From assembly GCF_905115235.1 (NCBI RefSeq), contig NC_051853.1:45257467-45321466 (forward strand): a DNA stretch of 64,000 bases, in the 5' to 3' direction. Positions 40,961-56,900 of the stretch are shown here, piece after piece. Position 1 is the first letter of the stretch. Each line of letters begins with the position of its first letter. The DNA comes from Hermetia illucens (Eukaryota > Arthropoda > Insecta > Diptera > Stratiomyidae). Made by a program: the position numbers and the translations under genes. The notes under the pieces were generated by a model. The model was given only the letters and a program-made list of their open reading frames with translations. It searched no databases and had not been told where the DNA came from.

Positions 40961-41779
40961 AAAAAAATAAACTAACAATTCTGTTTCGAAGGTCAAAAGC
41001 CCCAATAATTCCACTAAATGGAAAATAATTTATGAAATTTTATTTAGTCAATCCTAGATGTATAGTGTGTGCAGACGCATTTAGTGTTATAATTTCCGAA
41101 ATATCATATGCTGTATAATTGCGATATTTTACTGTGCTAATTTATTCAGCAGAATTCAGATTCAAAATTCCCTCCTGAAATTATTATTGGAATGCTTCTA
41201 GATAAGCTCAATAGCAATAGAATCTGTCTGGAGATAAAGAACATAAATGCCATTTACCATATTTCTAGAGTATATATTCTAAATCATTTTTATATCTAAG
41301 ACTAGCAAAATGACGTATTGACGTTAAACAGGGGTTGTTGGGAAGTAACATAAATCATCTTCCCAAATCCGCCTACATGAAGTATTTGCTTATCCGCTTC
41401 ATTACGTCTGTCAAAATTTATATCTCTTGAAACAAAGATTTAGCTTTTTCTTACTATCTTAATAGTTAGAATGATGCATGAAAGATTATTTTGTAACCAT
41501 AAATACGAGATTTTTGAAGTGATAATTCTCGTATACAAACTGCATTGTATTTAATGACATCAATTCTATGATGTAAATAGAAATTAAAACTCATTGTTTT
41601 ATCCTTTATTACAACTGGAGGTTAGTGCACGCAGAAGAAAGTAAACGATTCATTCAGTTATTAAAAATTAGCCATTTTATCTCAATCAATTCAGTATGAA
41701 CTATCTTTACAACTATTCTATCATATACCAATCCTTATAAATACACTTATTAATAGGCGGAAAATATTCATGGACTTCT
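40961..41779. other. Upstream flank of SV2-like gene 2, similar to that of gene 1
   Basis: No ORF. Patchy alignment to 16.0-16.62 kb upstream of gene 1. Confidence 0.45.
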
Positions 41780-41957
41780 GAATATTTTAGATTAGCCATT
41801 TCTGCCATTCAAAGTGGATGTTAGTCGGCACTGGCCCTAAGCCAAAAAATTTGCATTAATTCAACTCAAAGATAATATATAAATTAGTGAGAAATGGGTA
41901 TCCCATTTAGTAAATTTGGGGGTTCCTACAATATATCCTGGAATATTAGTGCTTGCG
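41780..41957 (+). promoter_or_regulatory. Promoter of SV2-like gene 2
   Basis: TATA box TATAAATTAG at 41,878, 80 bp before the ATG. The shared block TGTTAGTCGGCACTGGCCCT at 41,819 lies 59 bp upstream, the same spacing as in gene 1. The leader also aligns (CTACAATAT, CCTGGAAT). Confidence 0.6.
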
Positions 41958-44900
41958 ATGACGTTAAGTCCGAGCGAAAATGAATCGCCCGAGTTGTGTG
42001 GACGCCCGAGCAGTGGTTCAATTGGTGATTACTTTTTTAATCTTAATCCTTTAAATCAGAATCCTTACAATATAAGTTAGTTAAATATAAAATATGTGCT
42101 CGCTAAAATAAGTACGTTCGTGAAATATACACGCACCTTCAAAAGCTATGAGGAGCGATATAAAAAGATTTTAGTTAAATATTTATTTAAAAGAAGGTTC
42201 AAGAGTGTGGCATTGTTGGTGACACCCAAAAGAACAGTCCTAAAAGAAACTTGGTTCGATGTGAAAATATTTGTATTTCTTCATAACTTACTGAAAGTTC
42301 AGTGGGCATATTGGGCATGTTGTCGAGTGATCCTTGTATGTTCAAAAACGCACAATATGCTGTTTCTTTGGTGTCTATTGTATCCCGTAATTCGCCAATC
42401 CATCAGCTGGTACAGGACAGTTTTGGTGGACGGTCCTGCCCGGTAAGCTTGTTGTTATGGATGTTGGGGAATACGGGTTAGAATATTAGTGCTAATACTG
42501 TTGTCCATGATCTTCTCGACTGTTTTGAGTACAAGCGATGCCGATGCCGAGTTATAGTGAAAGGAATTATTTTTGCTCACTTTTGAAATAAAGGCCAGTT
42601 ATGTCTATCTCCATGGTCTTGGTATATATCCCAAGGTTATGCTGCACCTTACCATCCTTAGAAATGAGCCTAGCATAATTTCTGGGTCCCTCTGAAGTGG
42701 CGCTGAGAAATACTAGTTTCCAATTTATCTTCTTTTTCCTTCTGTCTATTTTTTTGGTGTAAGGCAAAATGTCCTTGTGTTGTACCGTGGACCTCGGAAA
42801 ATATATTCTGAGAAGGAGATGTACCCTGTCCTCCTCATTCACGATAAATGTCCCATCTTCCTTGTTTAGAAAGACAAAAAATCGGTGCCCTATTTTTGGC
42901 TCTAGCTTTGCTAGATGCTTCTGTGCTTTGTCCAATCCCTTCACAGAATTCCTTGATGCTCTGTCGATTTGATTTTCTGATTGCATTACTATATGTCGTC
43001 AGTGTATTTTTGTATACCGGCCAGTCTCTCCTTCCAAGAGTTTTCGAATTTTTGGTCTCATTATAGCTGGCTTCCAGTTCCATCGAGGTACTTCCCTTGA
43101 TAATGCTACAGTGTTAGGTGGACCGCTGGCCCTATATGCGTCAATGAAGACCTCAACAGTCTTCCACCACGGTTTCCGGCTCTAGGTCGCTTCTGATATC
43201 ACCGCCCACTTCTAAATGAGCCAGGTTATTACTTAGGCGCCCTATATAGGAGTCCTGCTCCGTTTTTTGGAATTCCCCACTACTTCTACTTCAGAGTTGC
43301 CATCAATATCGACTCTGGTTGTTCCGTGATCCTACATAAAGTTCTCATCCGATTTCCGCCAATTCATAACTATGCGGTTCATCAGATTAGGTATTCCTTA
43401 GAGTTAAGTCTAGCACCTCTTGCCTGGTGCTAATCACGCATGTTCCCACATTATATATTTCCATTCTATGACTAAGGATTAATTCAAGAAATTACTTACC
43501 TCTTCGATTGGGGCGCTTGTTCATCAGATTTCATTATGGGTGTTGGGTTGTTGTTGGTTGGTATGACAGCTGACGTAAAGTGGTGGCGCCTTCCTCTCAC
43601 AGAATTTTACCAGTCTAATGACATATTTCAGTAGTATTCGGCTATCGTTTCCTGAAAATTGGGCCGATACCATGACTGCTCACTGAGTTCTCCCTCTAGT
43701 TTCTAATGAAACTTGGACAACTACGAGCCAGAAAATCTGAAAATATATATTTCACTAGATTTAAGAATGATGCATGCTCTTGGGTTTTCGCAATAGGAAT
43801 CCTAAATTACGTGCATATTTCCACCTTGCAGACCACAAATCTACCCAGATATGCCGAGGATTCTTGCGCCAACAATATTCCAATATTGTACTTGGATTGC
43901 TCTGCTATGCTCTCACAATTACTGCAGATGGAACTTTTGTTTAGTGGAGGTTTACTTGGGCAATCCTAGTGCTGGCCATTGATTCCATTAATGCTTGGAC
44001 CTCTTCTCAAATGTCGAACTATCATCCTCTTCTTCCCTATATATCGCTGTCCGCCCAGCTTTTCCTTCTCCGCGATTTCTTCGGAGATCTCGGTGGACTT
44101 TGCACCCGGCGTGTCCTCAGAAGTATCTTTCCTCGATTTCTCCTTGTGTGCATGCATAGAAATGTTGCCAAACCTGTATTGATAAAGCAGCTATACCTTT
44201 TAATTGCCTCTACGGATTGGTCATCTACCCTGACCGTAAGGAGTTTGCCTTTGCTTTTCTCCTTTTCCTTGTATAGATTCTCCCCAACTGCGTGCGAAGC
44301 TCTTTATTCTGAGCGATTAAGAGGCCCAGAAGATTCTCCGCCTCCGTTGCTGTGGCTCTGGGAAAGTAGACTGTCACCCTATGTACCTCTGGTACTTCAT
44401 CCAGCCCCGTGTCAACAGTTCTACTCCCTTCCACCCTGGCAATTTAGGGACTACGATCTTAAGTCATCCTGTCATATCCTCCGTCGCGCAGTCCACCAGT
44501 ATAAAACTTGGTCGAAAGCGTATGTCACACATATGCACATCTCATCATGATTTGAGTATTTGCTCCCGAAATAATTTTGTAGGAATAACCAGTCAAATGC
44601 ATCTTATTGCACTAGCATAAGTAACGGCGACCATCTTGGCTCCTACCGTCACCTCTGACCTACGCGGAATTTTCTCCCATGTTATTCATAAGTAACCTTG
44701 ATCCTCCATAACAGATGTAGACTGCACCCACCTAAGAGCTGCCGACAATGGAACCTCCCCTGGCTAATTGGTTTGCTTTATATTCCTATCAGTAGCAGCC
44801 CAGGACAATGAAATTTCTAACGTGCCTCCCAGATTATTCAGCTAGGCCTTGCATTGACTTACTAGGTCATTGCAATTCTACTTTTGTTAGAGCCTCCTAG

Positions 44901-47900
44901 ATAACTTAGCGTCAACAACGCGTCGGATAGGGACTCACCTCAAAGCTACGACTCTTGGCAATTGAAAAAGGACTATTATTAGTTTTTGGAATGTGCGCAT
45001 GCATCTTGACAACCGTACCGAGGTTCCTCATATTGCTCGCTTTCTTCAACTCGAGCGGGGATCACGACGATATAAACTGGACATTCTGGCTCTAAGTGAA
45101 GTGAGATTGTGGGACCCTGGAGAGTACTCCTCTCCCCTTGTCACACTAATGGCTTGTGTGCATTTATACTCTGGAAAGCCGAGTGATAGCAGATGCGAAT
45201 TTGGTGTCGGGTTGTTTCTGACGGCTACTCCAAGGCTCCCTCTTGAGCGGGGAGCCGGTTTCTGATAGACTTTAGACTGCAAGATTCAAGTCTAAGTTAA
45301 GGAACATCATAATCGTACAGTACTATGTACTATCGGAGATTTTCAACAGAGTGGAGAAATATGCTTTCTACGATTAATTATACGCAGTTCAGGAGAGGCT
45401 ACTTAAAGCGACATTTTGATTGTGATGGGTGATCCGAATGTGATGAAGAAAGACGGTCTTGGCGACTGTAACGATTATGGTGGGAGATTCGTGGATGTCG
45501 GCAACTTTTACCGCCTCGTAATTTTTGACACATTGTTCGAACACAGAGCTGGCCATAAGATCAGTCACCGTACGAGCAATTAGATTGATCACTTCGCGAT
45601 CAGCAGTAGATTTAGGAGTTGTCTCCTGGATGTGCATAACAAGAGAGACGCTGACGTCGGCCTCGAAGGGGATAATCATCTGATGGTTGTTTACATTCAA
45701 TTGCGTGTTGCGTCCCCCAATTTTCGCAAGTTTGGAGAGCTACGACCCCCTAAGTTCAGCATCAACCGCTTATATGATCCACCTGTCGCTCGACAGTAGG
45801 AGGGCTATCTTACTGCTCGGACGGCAGATATACTGAGTACCTCGCCTGAGAATATCGTTGAACATGGGGCCGCCATGAAAAATGCTCTTTTCTCGGGTGC
45901 TACATAGGTTATTGACTACATCCCGAAGGGGTGGAAGTTGATCGATGAACAAAAGGGGTTGAAGGATCTATTGACCGCTGCGAGTGATGGTGGGCATAAT
46001 GCACTGGAACTCCGATACCGAGCGAAATTCCGAGAAGTTCAGCGTGCTATGTGCTGTAACAAAAGGGAGTTTGCTATTGCTCTGGCCATGGAAGCGAAGA
46101 TGCGCAGAACGCAATGATTTCAGAAGTGTATACATCATTATGAAATAGGTTCCATGTGGTCGCAAATCTTATGTTGACGTTGTCGGTGGACTCCTCATCC
46201 ACGATGATGAAGAACTGAAGAGGTCACCACGGTTTTTTAACCGTATTACAACCGGTGAGCTTCCGCTTCTTGTGGATGAATTCAGAGTATTCCTCCAAAC
46301 AGATAAAAATCATTTCGGCCATCAATGCATTCAAACGGAGTAAAGCCGCGGGAAGTTTAGATCTTCGCTGCACCTGCTCTCTATCGATTTCGAGAAACCT
46401 TTCGATAGTGTGAACAGGGAGTAACTGGAGTGCTCTACGCAGGTATCCGGTCTAGGCTTGCGTTAGTAAGGAACTCCAGACATCCCGCATTCCGCCGGGG
46501 TCCACTAATTCGACATCCCTAAAAGCTGTTTGGCGATCTAAGACTAACCTGAGGCAGGGTCTGCCAAGTATTCTTTTTCTACCATAGATATTGCTCATAT
46601 AAACTTTTCGGGCTGGATCATCCTCACCCATACAGATCAGGGAAGCGAAATCTCGCGGCGCCTGTTCGATCTGTATGAAGGTAGACTGTACATTTCGGGT
46701 TGTTCATCACATAATGTCAATATCGTCAATGTAGGCCAGTAGCTGGGTGAACTTGAAGAGGATGGTGCCTTTTGCATTAACATCTGCATCAAGGATCACT
46801 TTTTCTAGGGCCAGGTTAAAGAGGACGCATGATAGAGGATTCCTTGTCTTAGACCGTTGTTGATGTTGAATGGTCTCGAGAGTGATTCTGCTGCTTTTAT
46901 CTGGCCACGCACATTGGTCAGGGTCAGCCTAGTCAGTCTTATCATACCGAATTCTTTCATGATCGTGAACAGTTTTACCATGGCTATGCTATTATAGGGG
47001 GCCTTAAAATCGACAAAAAGATAGTGAAACTGATGTCCACATTCCAACAGTTTTTCCATCGCTTGCTGTAGAGAGAAAATCTGATCTGTTGCTGATTTAC
47101 CTGGAGTGAAGCCTCCTTGGTATGGGCTAATGATGTTCTGTGCGTATGGCGGGACCTCCAGCTCGCCGATATTTTGGTTGTTGAGCAGTTCATCACAATA
47201 CATAATCCATCGCTCGAATATGCCGGTTCTGTTGAAAATTAGATTTGCCCCTTTGTCTTCGCACGATGAGCATCGAGGTATATAAAGCTTCATCCTGCTG
47301 GCTTGTTTGTAAAACTTGCGCGCATGGTGCGGTTGCTCGAGAAGTACGAGTTCCAGGCTTCCTTTACCTGTCCGTGAAATCGCTTTTCCACTCGACGGTG
47401 TTCGTGATAGGCCTCTGCGCGTGCCCGCGTTCTCTGAGAGGGTAGCATTGCCCGGTATGCAGCATTCTTCCGTTCGTTTGGTAGCTGACATTTATCGTCG
47501 AACTAGCCATTCCGACTTTTCTTGCGGCTCCCGGAGCATTATACCAACGAGATAGTGATCCGAGTCTATATTGCCGATAATAGCAGCTGTCATTTTTTGG
47601 CTGACTAAGGAACCTACTCCGAGCACTTGGTTTACTGGATGGCCACTATAATATATGGCGTAGTGTCCAAAGTATCTCTTGCAATGCTGTTACATCTGCC
47701 TTATATTAGGACAGGGTATCGGCTAGCTGCTTGGCAGCTCCATCTCTGTACAGGGAGCGCACATTTCATGAAGAAATGCATAAATTGTTATTCCATTTTC
47801 GTTGCCGTATTCGTCGTTATGAAATCCATCCTATCCGAGGCTCCTTTCGCGGTTTCGTAGCTTCAGTGTTTCATGGAAGGTGGTCAGCTCTATCCAACCC

Positions 47901-50900
47901 CCAACCTGAAGGACCAGTTTATACAGTTTGCCCCGTTTCTAGGCGCGGGAGATCCGCCTTCATCCTTCTCCGTCTGCAGTTTTTCATTAAGAAAGAACTC
48001 CCAGCGATCACCACGTGGAGGTGGAGATAAGGTTCAGCTGGCGTTTTCTCGGTTTTGTGATCGGTCCATCATTTCACCCTGGGACTTATACTACCCTTCG
48101 GTCGAAGGGACAACATATTATGCCGGAAAATGTCACGTACTGCATGGAGGTAAAATCTTGGAGGATTTTGAGGTCCACAGGCGAGTTCGCGAAGGTTGCA
48201 TCTTATCTCTTCTTATCTAATCTCGCGGTGTTTCTAGCAATTAAATTATCTGAAATAATTAAGATTTGCCTTTTCTATTGGCTAGTAATATTTATTAATC
48301 TTGCAAGCTACAAGTGTTGTTGTTGTTACAAGACAACGATGAAGGGAACCACTGAATATCGGTATTTGCAAGGTTAATAAATATTACTAGCTAGAAAAAG
48401 GGTTGGATCTTGTCACCGATGTTATTTCTTCTTGTTCTCGGTGACGTTCTTCATGTCGTTCTTCATCCGGCCATCCGGCTTTCTTATCGGGCCATGCACC
48501 TTGGTCAAAGGGCTTTGGATTTGGATAATGAGGCAAGCAGAGTTGGACTGAAGATACACACCAACAAGACCGAGGTTCTAAGTTTGATAGGTCGTCCCAG
48601 TTTTGCTACTTGCTTAATGGGCAGGGCATAGAAGCGTTGATCAATTTGTATATCTATGATGCGTGATTTCTTTTGATCATGGTGGCACCGAACTGGATGC
48701 TGCCCGGCGCATTAACAGCGCTAGGTTCGTTTTCGCTGCTTTGCCCTAAATCTGGAAATGTATTTATCTCAACACCAACATTAGGTGGAGACTGTTCTTT
48801 CTGTATTGCTATATGGAAGTAGTACATGGAAATTGACCCCCACTGCCACTCAAAACCTCCAAGCCTTCGTGAGCACCTGTCTGCGGCATCTCACTGGGGT
48901 CCGCTGGCCTTCTACTATTACAAACGAAGCACTTGGTTGACGCACATGCCTGACACGCGTGCGCGTTGGGAGCGTAAGGCAGAAATGACAGTGGATAGGC
49001 GACACATTAAGGACGGGCAATAATGGAATTGCACTGAATTCACTCTATTAAGATGGCTGACGGGTGGGGCCTCCCAGGGGCACTTGCCGCAGAAAAGTAG
49101 ATTAAGAGTTCGAGCGTCTTGGGAAATCGTGGGGGAGCTAAAGCGTATTTCAGGTAACCGCGAAGGTAGATGTGGTTTCAGGGTTATACCCCACAAAGGG
49201 GTAAATGGCAACCGTATATATCATATGTGTCCTTGAGGCAGTTACCGAGTGTTGTTTACTCCATTATATACATATATGTATTTCCAAATACCAATTGAGT
49301 GTGCGTTATACTTACGAAAAAGTCGCCTAGCTTAGACCAACGCTGACCCAAGCAAATTTCTGTTTAAGGATTAAACGGGTCTTACATGCGTCCTTTAATA
49401 CTGCATTCAAGTTTTGGTGTTGGTTTTATGATGTATTTGCGTTGATTATCGTACAAAGTATTTATATTGCTTCCTAAAAACTAAAATTAAAACGAACCTC
49501 AATGCTTGCAACATCCCAAAGAAGATTTTAGATTCTAATAATTTTTTTCTAATTAGCTTTTAAGCCCATTGACCTTGACTCCAAAAACAAGATTCAATCT
49601 GATGATTTCGTATCAATTGAGACCGCTTTAGCAGCAACAGGTAAGTAATTTGTAACCTCCTTTCATTCATTATTTCAAATAAAATCTGTTGACAGGTTTC
49701 GGGATTTACAATTACTATCTCATCGTCATCGTGGGAGTAATCTCCGGTGGATTACTTGTAGAATTATTTGCCATTGGAATGTATCTTCCAGTAACTGACT
49801 GTGATATTAAATTAAGTGCTCAAGAAAAAGGAATAGTTACAGCCGCACAATTAGCTGGTGTTTTGAGCAGCTGCTACTTTTGGGGATTTATGGGGGATAT
49901 CAAGGGTCGACGAAAGACAATGGTTCCAGCAGTCATGATTGCTTTTTTGACGGATGTTGTAACGAGTTTCTTAAGTGATTTTTGGAGCATAGCTGCATTT
50001 CGTTATTTAAATGGGTTCTTGTAAGTATCTTCACCTCGAATGGTGTATAATTTGGACTGTGCGATAGCCGAGTTGTTTGAACTTAAACCTCTCTATCTTG
50101 TTGCGCTTAGTTCGATAAATGTTTCGTCATCAATGTTGGTGTTAGTCCTTGTGCTTGTCCTACTATCACTTGCATACCATTGAATGTAATGATTATTAAG
50201 CACAGTCTTAATGCCTTATCATCCAAAAAAGAGTGAACAGGAGATCTATATCTATGCAGTCATTCAAATTTTCATCCAACAACTCATTCCACGGAACAGT
50301 ATATGTTTACATCTTTTATCTTCCTGGTTGAAATAGGAAGTGATTTTATAGCCAGTGTTCTAAGGTTGATAAAAAATATTTCTTTTATTGTTCATTTTTG
50401 ACAAAAAAATGTTTTCCTCCTTATTCAACAAGTACCGTATGTCGGGAACCAATTGTTCCTTTTTTTGGTGTTTAGATTCCGACTAAACTTCTTTTTTTTT
50501 GTCTTTTTAGTATCGCAGTAACCTGTACAATTCCGTTTACATATTTGGGAGAATTTCATACAAAAGAATTGAGATCTAAAGCGATTATGTATGCAAATGT
50601 GGTTTATTCGCTATCTATCGCCGTCGTTATTTTCGTGGCATGGCTGGTAATAAATCAGGAGTGGAAACTTAACATACCATTCCTCGGTATTGTGTTTAAG
50701 CCTTGGAGACTGCACCTCATTGTCAACTTTCTCTTGGTGTTTATGTGTGGCATTATATTAGCATTCATGCCTGAAAGTCCAAAATTCACTTTGCTAGAGG
50801 GTAAACAAGAAGAAACGATTGAAGTCCTACGGAATATTTTCAGGAGAAATCATAGGAATGCCCAGAATGAATATCCGGTAAGTATTTTATATTTCATGTA

Positions 50901-53900
50901 AAGGGTAGTAGAAATGAGACAGGTGTCGCCCTCAGAAAGTACCCGACATTAAACCGAAGGTCTAGGTCACAAAATACACCCAAACCCAATACCTACTAAC
51001 ATTAAATCAATAATAATATATTCCGAAATCTTTGAAATTCACTGGAAAATCCGACATATCTCCATGTTGTATTTGATGATAAGGCATAGGGATCTGAAGG
51101 CACAGGTTGTATGGCCCAGGGCCTTGGTGATACGCGTTACGTGGGGCCGACTGGAGTTCGGCTTCTTTAACGGTTGGAATAGGAGTTTTGTTGATTTTGA
51201 TGGACAGGGTAGATATGCCCTTCCATATTTTTGGCGACAAGTGGGTGTTTCCGTGGAATAGGAGTAGGGATTCACGGCGACAAGTGGGTGTTTCCCATTA
51301 GGAGAAGTATTCGTAAAGGTCGTCTAAATAAGAATTCAGGTGTTTGTATTGGGATGGGGTTTGGATATAATGGTGGTTTAGAGTGGTCGGCGGTGAACAA
51401 GGAAGAGAGGGTGGCAGAAAGGACTGGTCCTTATAGGATGTCAGCAATCCATGAATAACATCTGGGCAGGTTTTTAGGAACTTGGGATTTCCACCTATCT
51501 AGGAATATAAGAATTAACTTTTAGAGGTGCCGATGGACGTTCAGGTCCTGGAAAGTTTAGAGGCTGCTCCATACTGCCGAACAGAGTCAGGCGATTGTCG
51601 GGGTTTTTCGGTTTAGACTGAGAAGAACGCCCGATTTCAGACTGAGGAAGATAGGTATGTAGCTTTCGGGATTGAGAGGGTTTTGGTTTTTCTTGGGAAT
51701 CCGCACAATGTGAACATTCTTCAGTCGGTGGGAAAGTGGGCCTTATATAGTAGTTGATGTTTGAGGATAGGAAGATCGAAATGCTTGAGGCACATTTTTT
51801 GAGATGTTTGGCAGGATTTCAGGGTCAGAAGCTGGTTGGTAGAAGGGGCTCGTGCTCACTTATCGCAGTAGAAAGGATGGGAAGGAGGGGAATTTGGAAG
51901 TGAACTTGTTTACAAAACGCTGGTTGTGAAGATGGAGGGTACATCGGCGTGTTTGGATGAAGTGGTCTGCGAAGGTGTTCTGTTTTTCGGACGGGCGATG
52001 TTTTGGGGGAAGGTACAATGTAGCGAAGTTTTCCTAAGGGAAAATTTTTTTCTGAAATCCTTGTATGTCGCAGGATTTAATTCAGTGTTGATGAGGCGGT
52101 TGTGGATTCTCGCGAATTGACCTGCTTTAGGAACCGATTTCATCTACGAGGTGTGAGGTGTGATCGCGTAGAATATCTGTTTCTAAATAGTCTCTGCCGG
52201 AAAGTTTTTTTATATTTGATATCCTTTAAGATATCGCTGAGAAGGGAGACCAAATTGGTCAATGGTATCTTTGGAGACATAGCTGTTGGAGGGGAGTAAG
52301 AGACGTTAAAATTTGGATTTAAGAGCTCCATTTGGACGGGATAATGGACGTGTAGAAGAATTGAATTTTACAGATCGCTAGTGTCGGGGGACAGTAGGTG
52401 GATGCTACGAAGACCGTGGAACACGGGGTTTAGAAGGAGATGCGGGTGAAAGTGATAGGAGGTTGGACAAATTGTGAGAACCGTAATTTCTCGTGCGACT
52501 ACAATTGTTGCAGCCTTGAGGGTTGGGTTGAGGTTGGTCCGTCCGGCAAAGGACGGAATCGTGAAAATTGGGGTTATATCTCTAGTTCAACCTGGTTTCC
52601 CACACGGGAACTATGTTGGGTTTATATTCGCCCAGGAATAGCCCAAACTTGTGCCTGCGAGCACGGGCGATAATGGAGTTGATGTTTAACTCGATTGTCC
52701 TAACGTCCATTGTTGGAAGTCAGGATAACATCGCGTTAAACATCTGAAGAAATTACTGGAAGTTCCTGCGAACTTGAGGAAATCAGGATTCTAGACTGTG
52801 GCAGGAGTTGCCGGATGGGCGCGGGGTGCGGAACTGGTTCGAAGGCATCTGCAAAGAATACAAATGGTCGGGTGAAGGCCGGGTTTGTTACCGGCCTGTC
52901 AGTGGTTCGCCGGAATTGAGAGGGAGGGGGATGGGAGGGTGATGCACGTTTCTGTGTGTTTCTCTTTACCCCAAGCTGAAGATCGAACAGCCGTAGTACT
53001 TAGCGGGGTGGTAGTTCTTGTAGGCATCTTTGGGCACTCGACTAATCCATGTGGCTGGTCACATTAGACTGAGCGGCAGGTTAAGTGGCAGTCTGTTCCC
53101 GTGGTTCTCATTCGCTGGCAGTCTCCGCATTGCAGCACTTGATTATTTTTAATCTGCCCGAAACGGACGATGTTCGACTGTATCGGTTTTATCCAGCTGA
53201 TCTGATCATCAGTAAATGAGGGGTCGAATGTGACTAGCCAAAGCGCGAGGTTTGCATTCTCATTTTCCGCCCACATCACGGTTTAGCACTCGTGGCGCTC
53301 GAGACGTTTCTTGAGCCTTTAGCTCATCTACGATCTTCTGAGGGGAGAAACTTGTACCGAAACCTCGGAGGATGAAGTTAGTAACTGGTATGTGTTTCCG
53401 TTTCAATCAAGTAACGGTTGGGTAGAGCGTGAACGATTTTGGACGTTTGGACACTGCCCAGAAAGTTTCATTGTTTTCTAGTACAGCGAGTGAATATATT
53501 TTTCCACTTACCTCCTTTTGCTTTGCTGTAGCGGTGGTGGCTATTGGAAGTCTTCCTCCTACGAAAGTTCCACACTGTCAATCGCTGCTGCGGGTGCCGC
53601 GACTGACTGTTGCTCGGTTTCGTCGAGCGCCCGTTTGATAGTCGCTTCGAGCGGAATCACGGCCTTCTGAAGCCCTCGGGTGGGATTCTTCTGCTATTTA
53701 TTTTTCGCAAGTGCTTCCTCAATTTTTTTGGGTGGGCGACTATTTTGTTTTTTTTTTTTTTTTGGTGTGCAACTGCTTCCTGTATCTCGGATGCAGCGGT
53801 CGATGCGCCTTTTACCCTCTCATCGTAGTCGCAAGTCGTTTCGGGGTGACTCTTCGAAGACAAGTGGGTTTCGGACGTGGTAGTATTTTCAAAGTCATCA

Positions 53901-56900
53901 ACATTATGCACATTCGACAGGCATTTTGAATGTTGTAGTCCATTCAAAACAGGTACGAATTGAGGTGGGAGTATCATCTCGATCGAAACTGAGCGAGCGT
54001 AGTTTACCAAATACTGGGAATAAGGTTTTCTCATAGCTCATTTTCTGAACGCGTTTTTGATAATTGCATTCGCGACATCTTTTAAACAATCCTGTACCAA
54101 GCCGTTTTCGTCCTAAACTGCTGAACAGAATACACACTGCGCGGTTACTCATGGTGAAACGGCGTGAGAAGCATCGTCCTAAAGATACCTTTCGGCCGTA
54201 TACCACACAAATTCATCTGGGATGCTTTCCGTTAAAAACTAGTGCCAAAAGAACTGGTGCATTAGGTTAAATTGTTCTACTGCGATCTCACGAGTACAAT
54301 TACGTGGCAAGTATATTTCTTTATCGGTGTTCATCAAGGAAGTGTGCTTTTATTACTCCTATTGGTTTTTGTCATGGATACTGTTGCGTGGAATATTCAT
54401 TATCCGGCACTCTATACATTTCGCTACTCAGATGATGTTTTCTTAGCGTCTTGCAATAAAGATGATCTTCAGCAACTTGTTCAGAAGTGGAATGGTCGCC
54501 CCATTCAGCACGGTCGAATTCGATGGGAAGCGTCCAAAAAATCGACCGAAATAACGATTGCCTTATAAGCTGGGTTGCGATTTGAGAGCCTCGACTCCAC
54601 TCTGATCAAGCCTACGACTGAGGAAAATGTCGCAATTGATCGAAATAAGCTGACCTCGCTACTGAACCGAACAAAAGCCAAAGAAGAATTGGCTTTAGGA
54701 CCTCTTCATATGCAGCTGACCAATGCCAATACCATGTCTTTAGACTGAATGGTCCTATTCTGACAGGTCTTAATGTCAGGCGTTTGCGTGTAAGTTAAAT
54801 TAGAAGAGCAAATGGGAGCTACAAAATTTGCTACAGATGCTACAGGTTTGTAAGATCCTTAGCTGGAAGTTTCATGCACCTGGTTCTTACATCTTATTAG
54901 ATACCATATAGGCATGGAAATCTATAAAACACCATCTCCAGGGTCTACGCACTCTGAGAGTGTTAGATTTTTAACCACTAAAATCTAAAGTGTGGTCCTT
55001 CAAAATTCATTTTTAACGTTAATATAATTGCATGCAATGAAGAGGCATGTGGGTATGATGAGGATAATACCAAGGAGTTTTGGATGATTGATGGGAGTAG
55101 GTTAAGGCTAGGGTTATATGTCTACAATATATACTTGTTCTTTTCACCAAGATATTCGATGATCAGAGCGCACATGTTGGAGATATTATTTCTGGTAGAC
55201 AAAATTGAGCCGTCATCAACCTGGCTGATTTGAAATCCTTCAAGTTCGGTAGAGAGCTGTGATAAATACAAATTGATAAGAGCCGGCGGTAACATTCTTC
55301 ACATCTCAGGTGGTACCCTTTTCAATTCTACGAAATTTGGGCAGATTGCTGTCGTTATGACATCTTAAGCTATCGTGGTACTGTACATTCTTCACAAGCC
55401 TCGTTAATGATTGATAAGTTGAATATGGGTCACGAATATTGGGTGGAGTAGTGCTTGCGGCTCATTGGCAACAGGTATTAATAAGGTCATTGGGCGGCAA
55501 GATTAGACTAGTATTGCGTTCTTCTTTGGTTTTAGGGTGATCATTAGATATTCTAAACGGTGTCGTGAGCATCACCACTGGGATTCCATTAGACAATAAG
55601 GCATTTTCCCTTTATCATTTACAATATTCAAGTCAATACCTTTTTACATCCTTTTGCCCAAAGTTTGATGTCGCGGAAAAGGACAATTAAACAGAATTTT
55701 TTATAAAAGTTAAATATTTCTCTTAAACGATCTATGCATAACTGCCCCACATCGTACATTCATGGTCCTTCTTTGATTGTTTGATTTTGTAATGAAGCTA
55801 TAATTAGAAACTTCCTTTTTTGATATTGAATGGAAATTAAAACCCTCCTCCTTTCATTACAGTTTACTCGAATTCAGCAAGAGAAAAGTTCCCATCAATG
55901 GAACTTGGTTACAAGCGAAACGTGTTCATTTCTCGGTATCGCAAGGCAAATTTGGAATCAAACGGTGCCCTTGCTGAAGCCACCTTTCCTTCAACGTACT
56001 GCTTTCTTAAGTCTCATCTTATTTATATTCTTTTTTACAATGCGTGGCATGTACCCGTGGTACACCTTTATCGTAAATAACGTGGCTGAATATCAAAATT
56101 TATACCCAAACCGTACAACAATGTGCAATATGTTGGCAACTATGGCCGAATATAAAAGTTTTGTCATGGAAAATAAGGTAATATCTGTTGTCATAGAAAG
56201 GAATGAATTCAAAGGATAATGCTTTTGCATATTACAGGAGGAAGAATGCAAAGAAACGTTGGCAACCTCAACATATATATACAATCTTATCCTGGAAGCA
56301 CTATTCCTGTCCATATCAATAACATTATCTGTATTGGTTAGATATACAGATAAACTTTATATTCTATGTAAGTAATCGAGAGTATCTCTATGAAAATAAT
56401 TAATGTTTTTCTGATGTAAGTTCTTAAAAATAACAAACGAAAATAGCCAGCAGAGCCAATTTATCAGACGATGCTTCACGTTTTCCCTGGGAAACGGTTC
56501 GCAGACGCTTCTTCTTATACCTTCGCTTAAATCCGCCATAAGCAGACTGCATTGCTCAAGTGGCATAATGTATTCTTAGTTTATTAACGGATTTCTACTT
56601 ACCCTAGTTTTTTTACTGAAAGATTTATTTATGGTAAAACGCTCTTTCTGTCACTGGCCACTGGGAAGGTTATACTGCATCCTATAGTTCCTTTGGAGGT
56701 TGAAGGAGACACATTAGTCTATGGAATATGCTAGTGTGCTTTCCCATTGGTTCTAAGTACGTTTTCCTTCGACCGATAGCTTCGGCTCCCGCTCCCTCTG
56801 CTCTGAGGGACCCTGTTAATCCAACGTGTTTCGAACTTCTTATCGAAATGAAACCTGGTTGTAATGTTATCTCTTGGTATCAGTAATTCGAGGTACCGCT

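Noticed and set aside
43969-44550. 193-codon plus-strand frame
   Set aside because: Rich in Leu/Ser and overlaps ORF1-like LINE sequence on the opposite strand; most likely a shadow.
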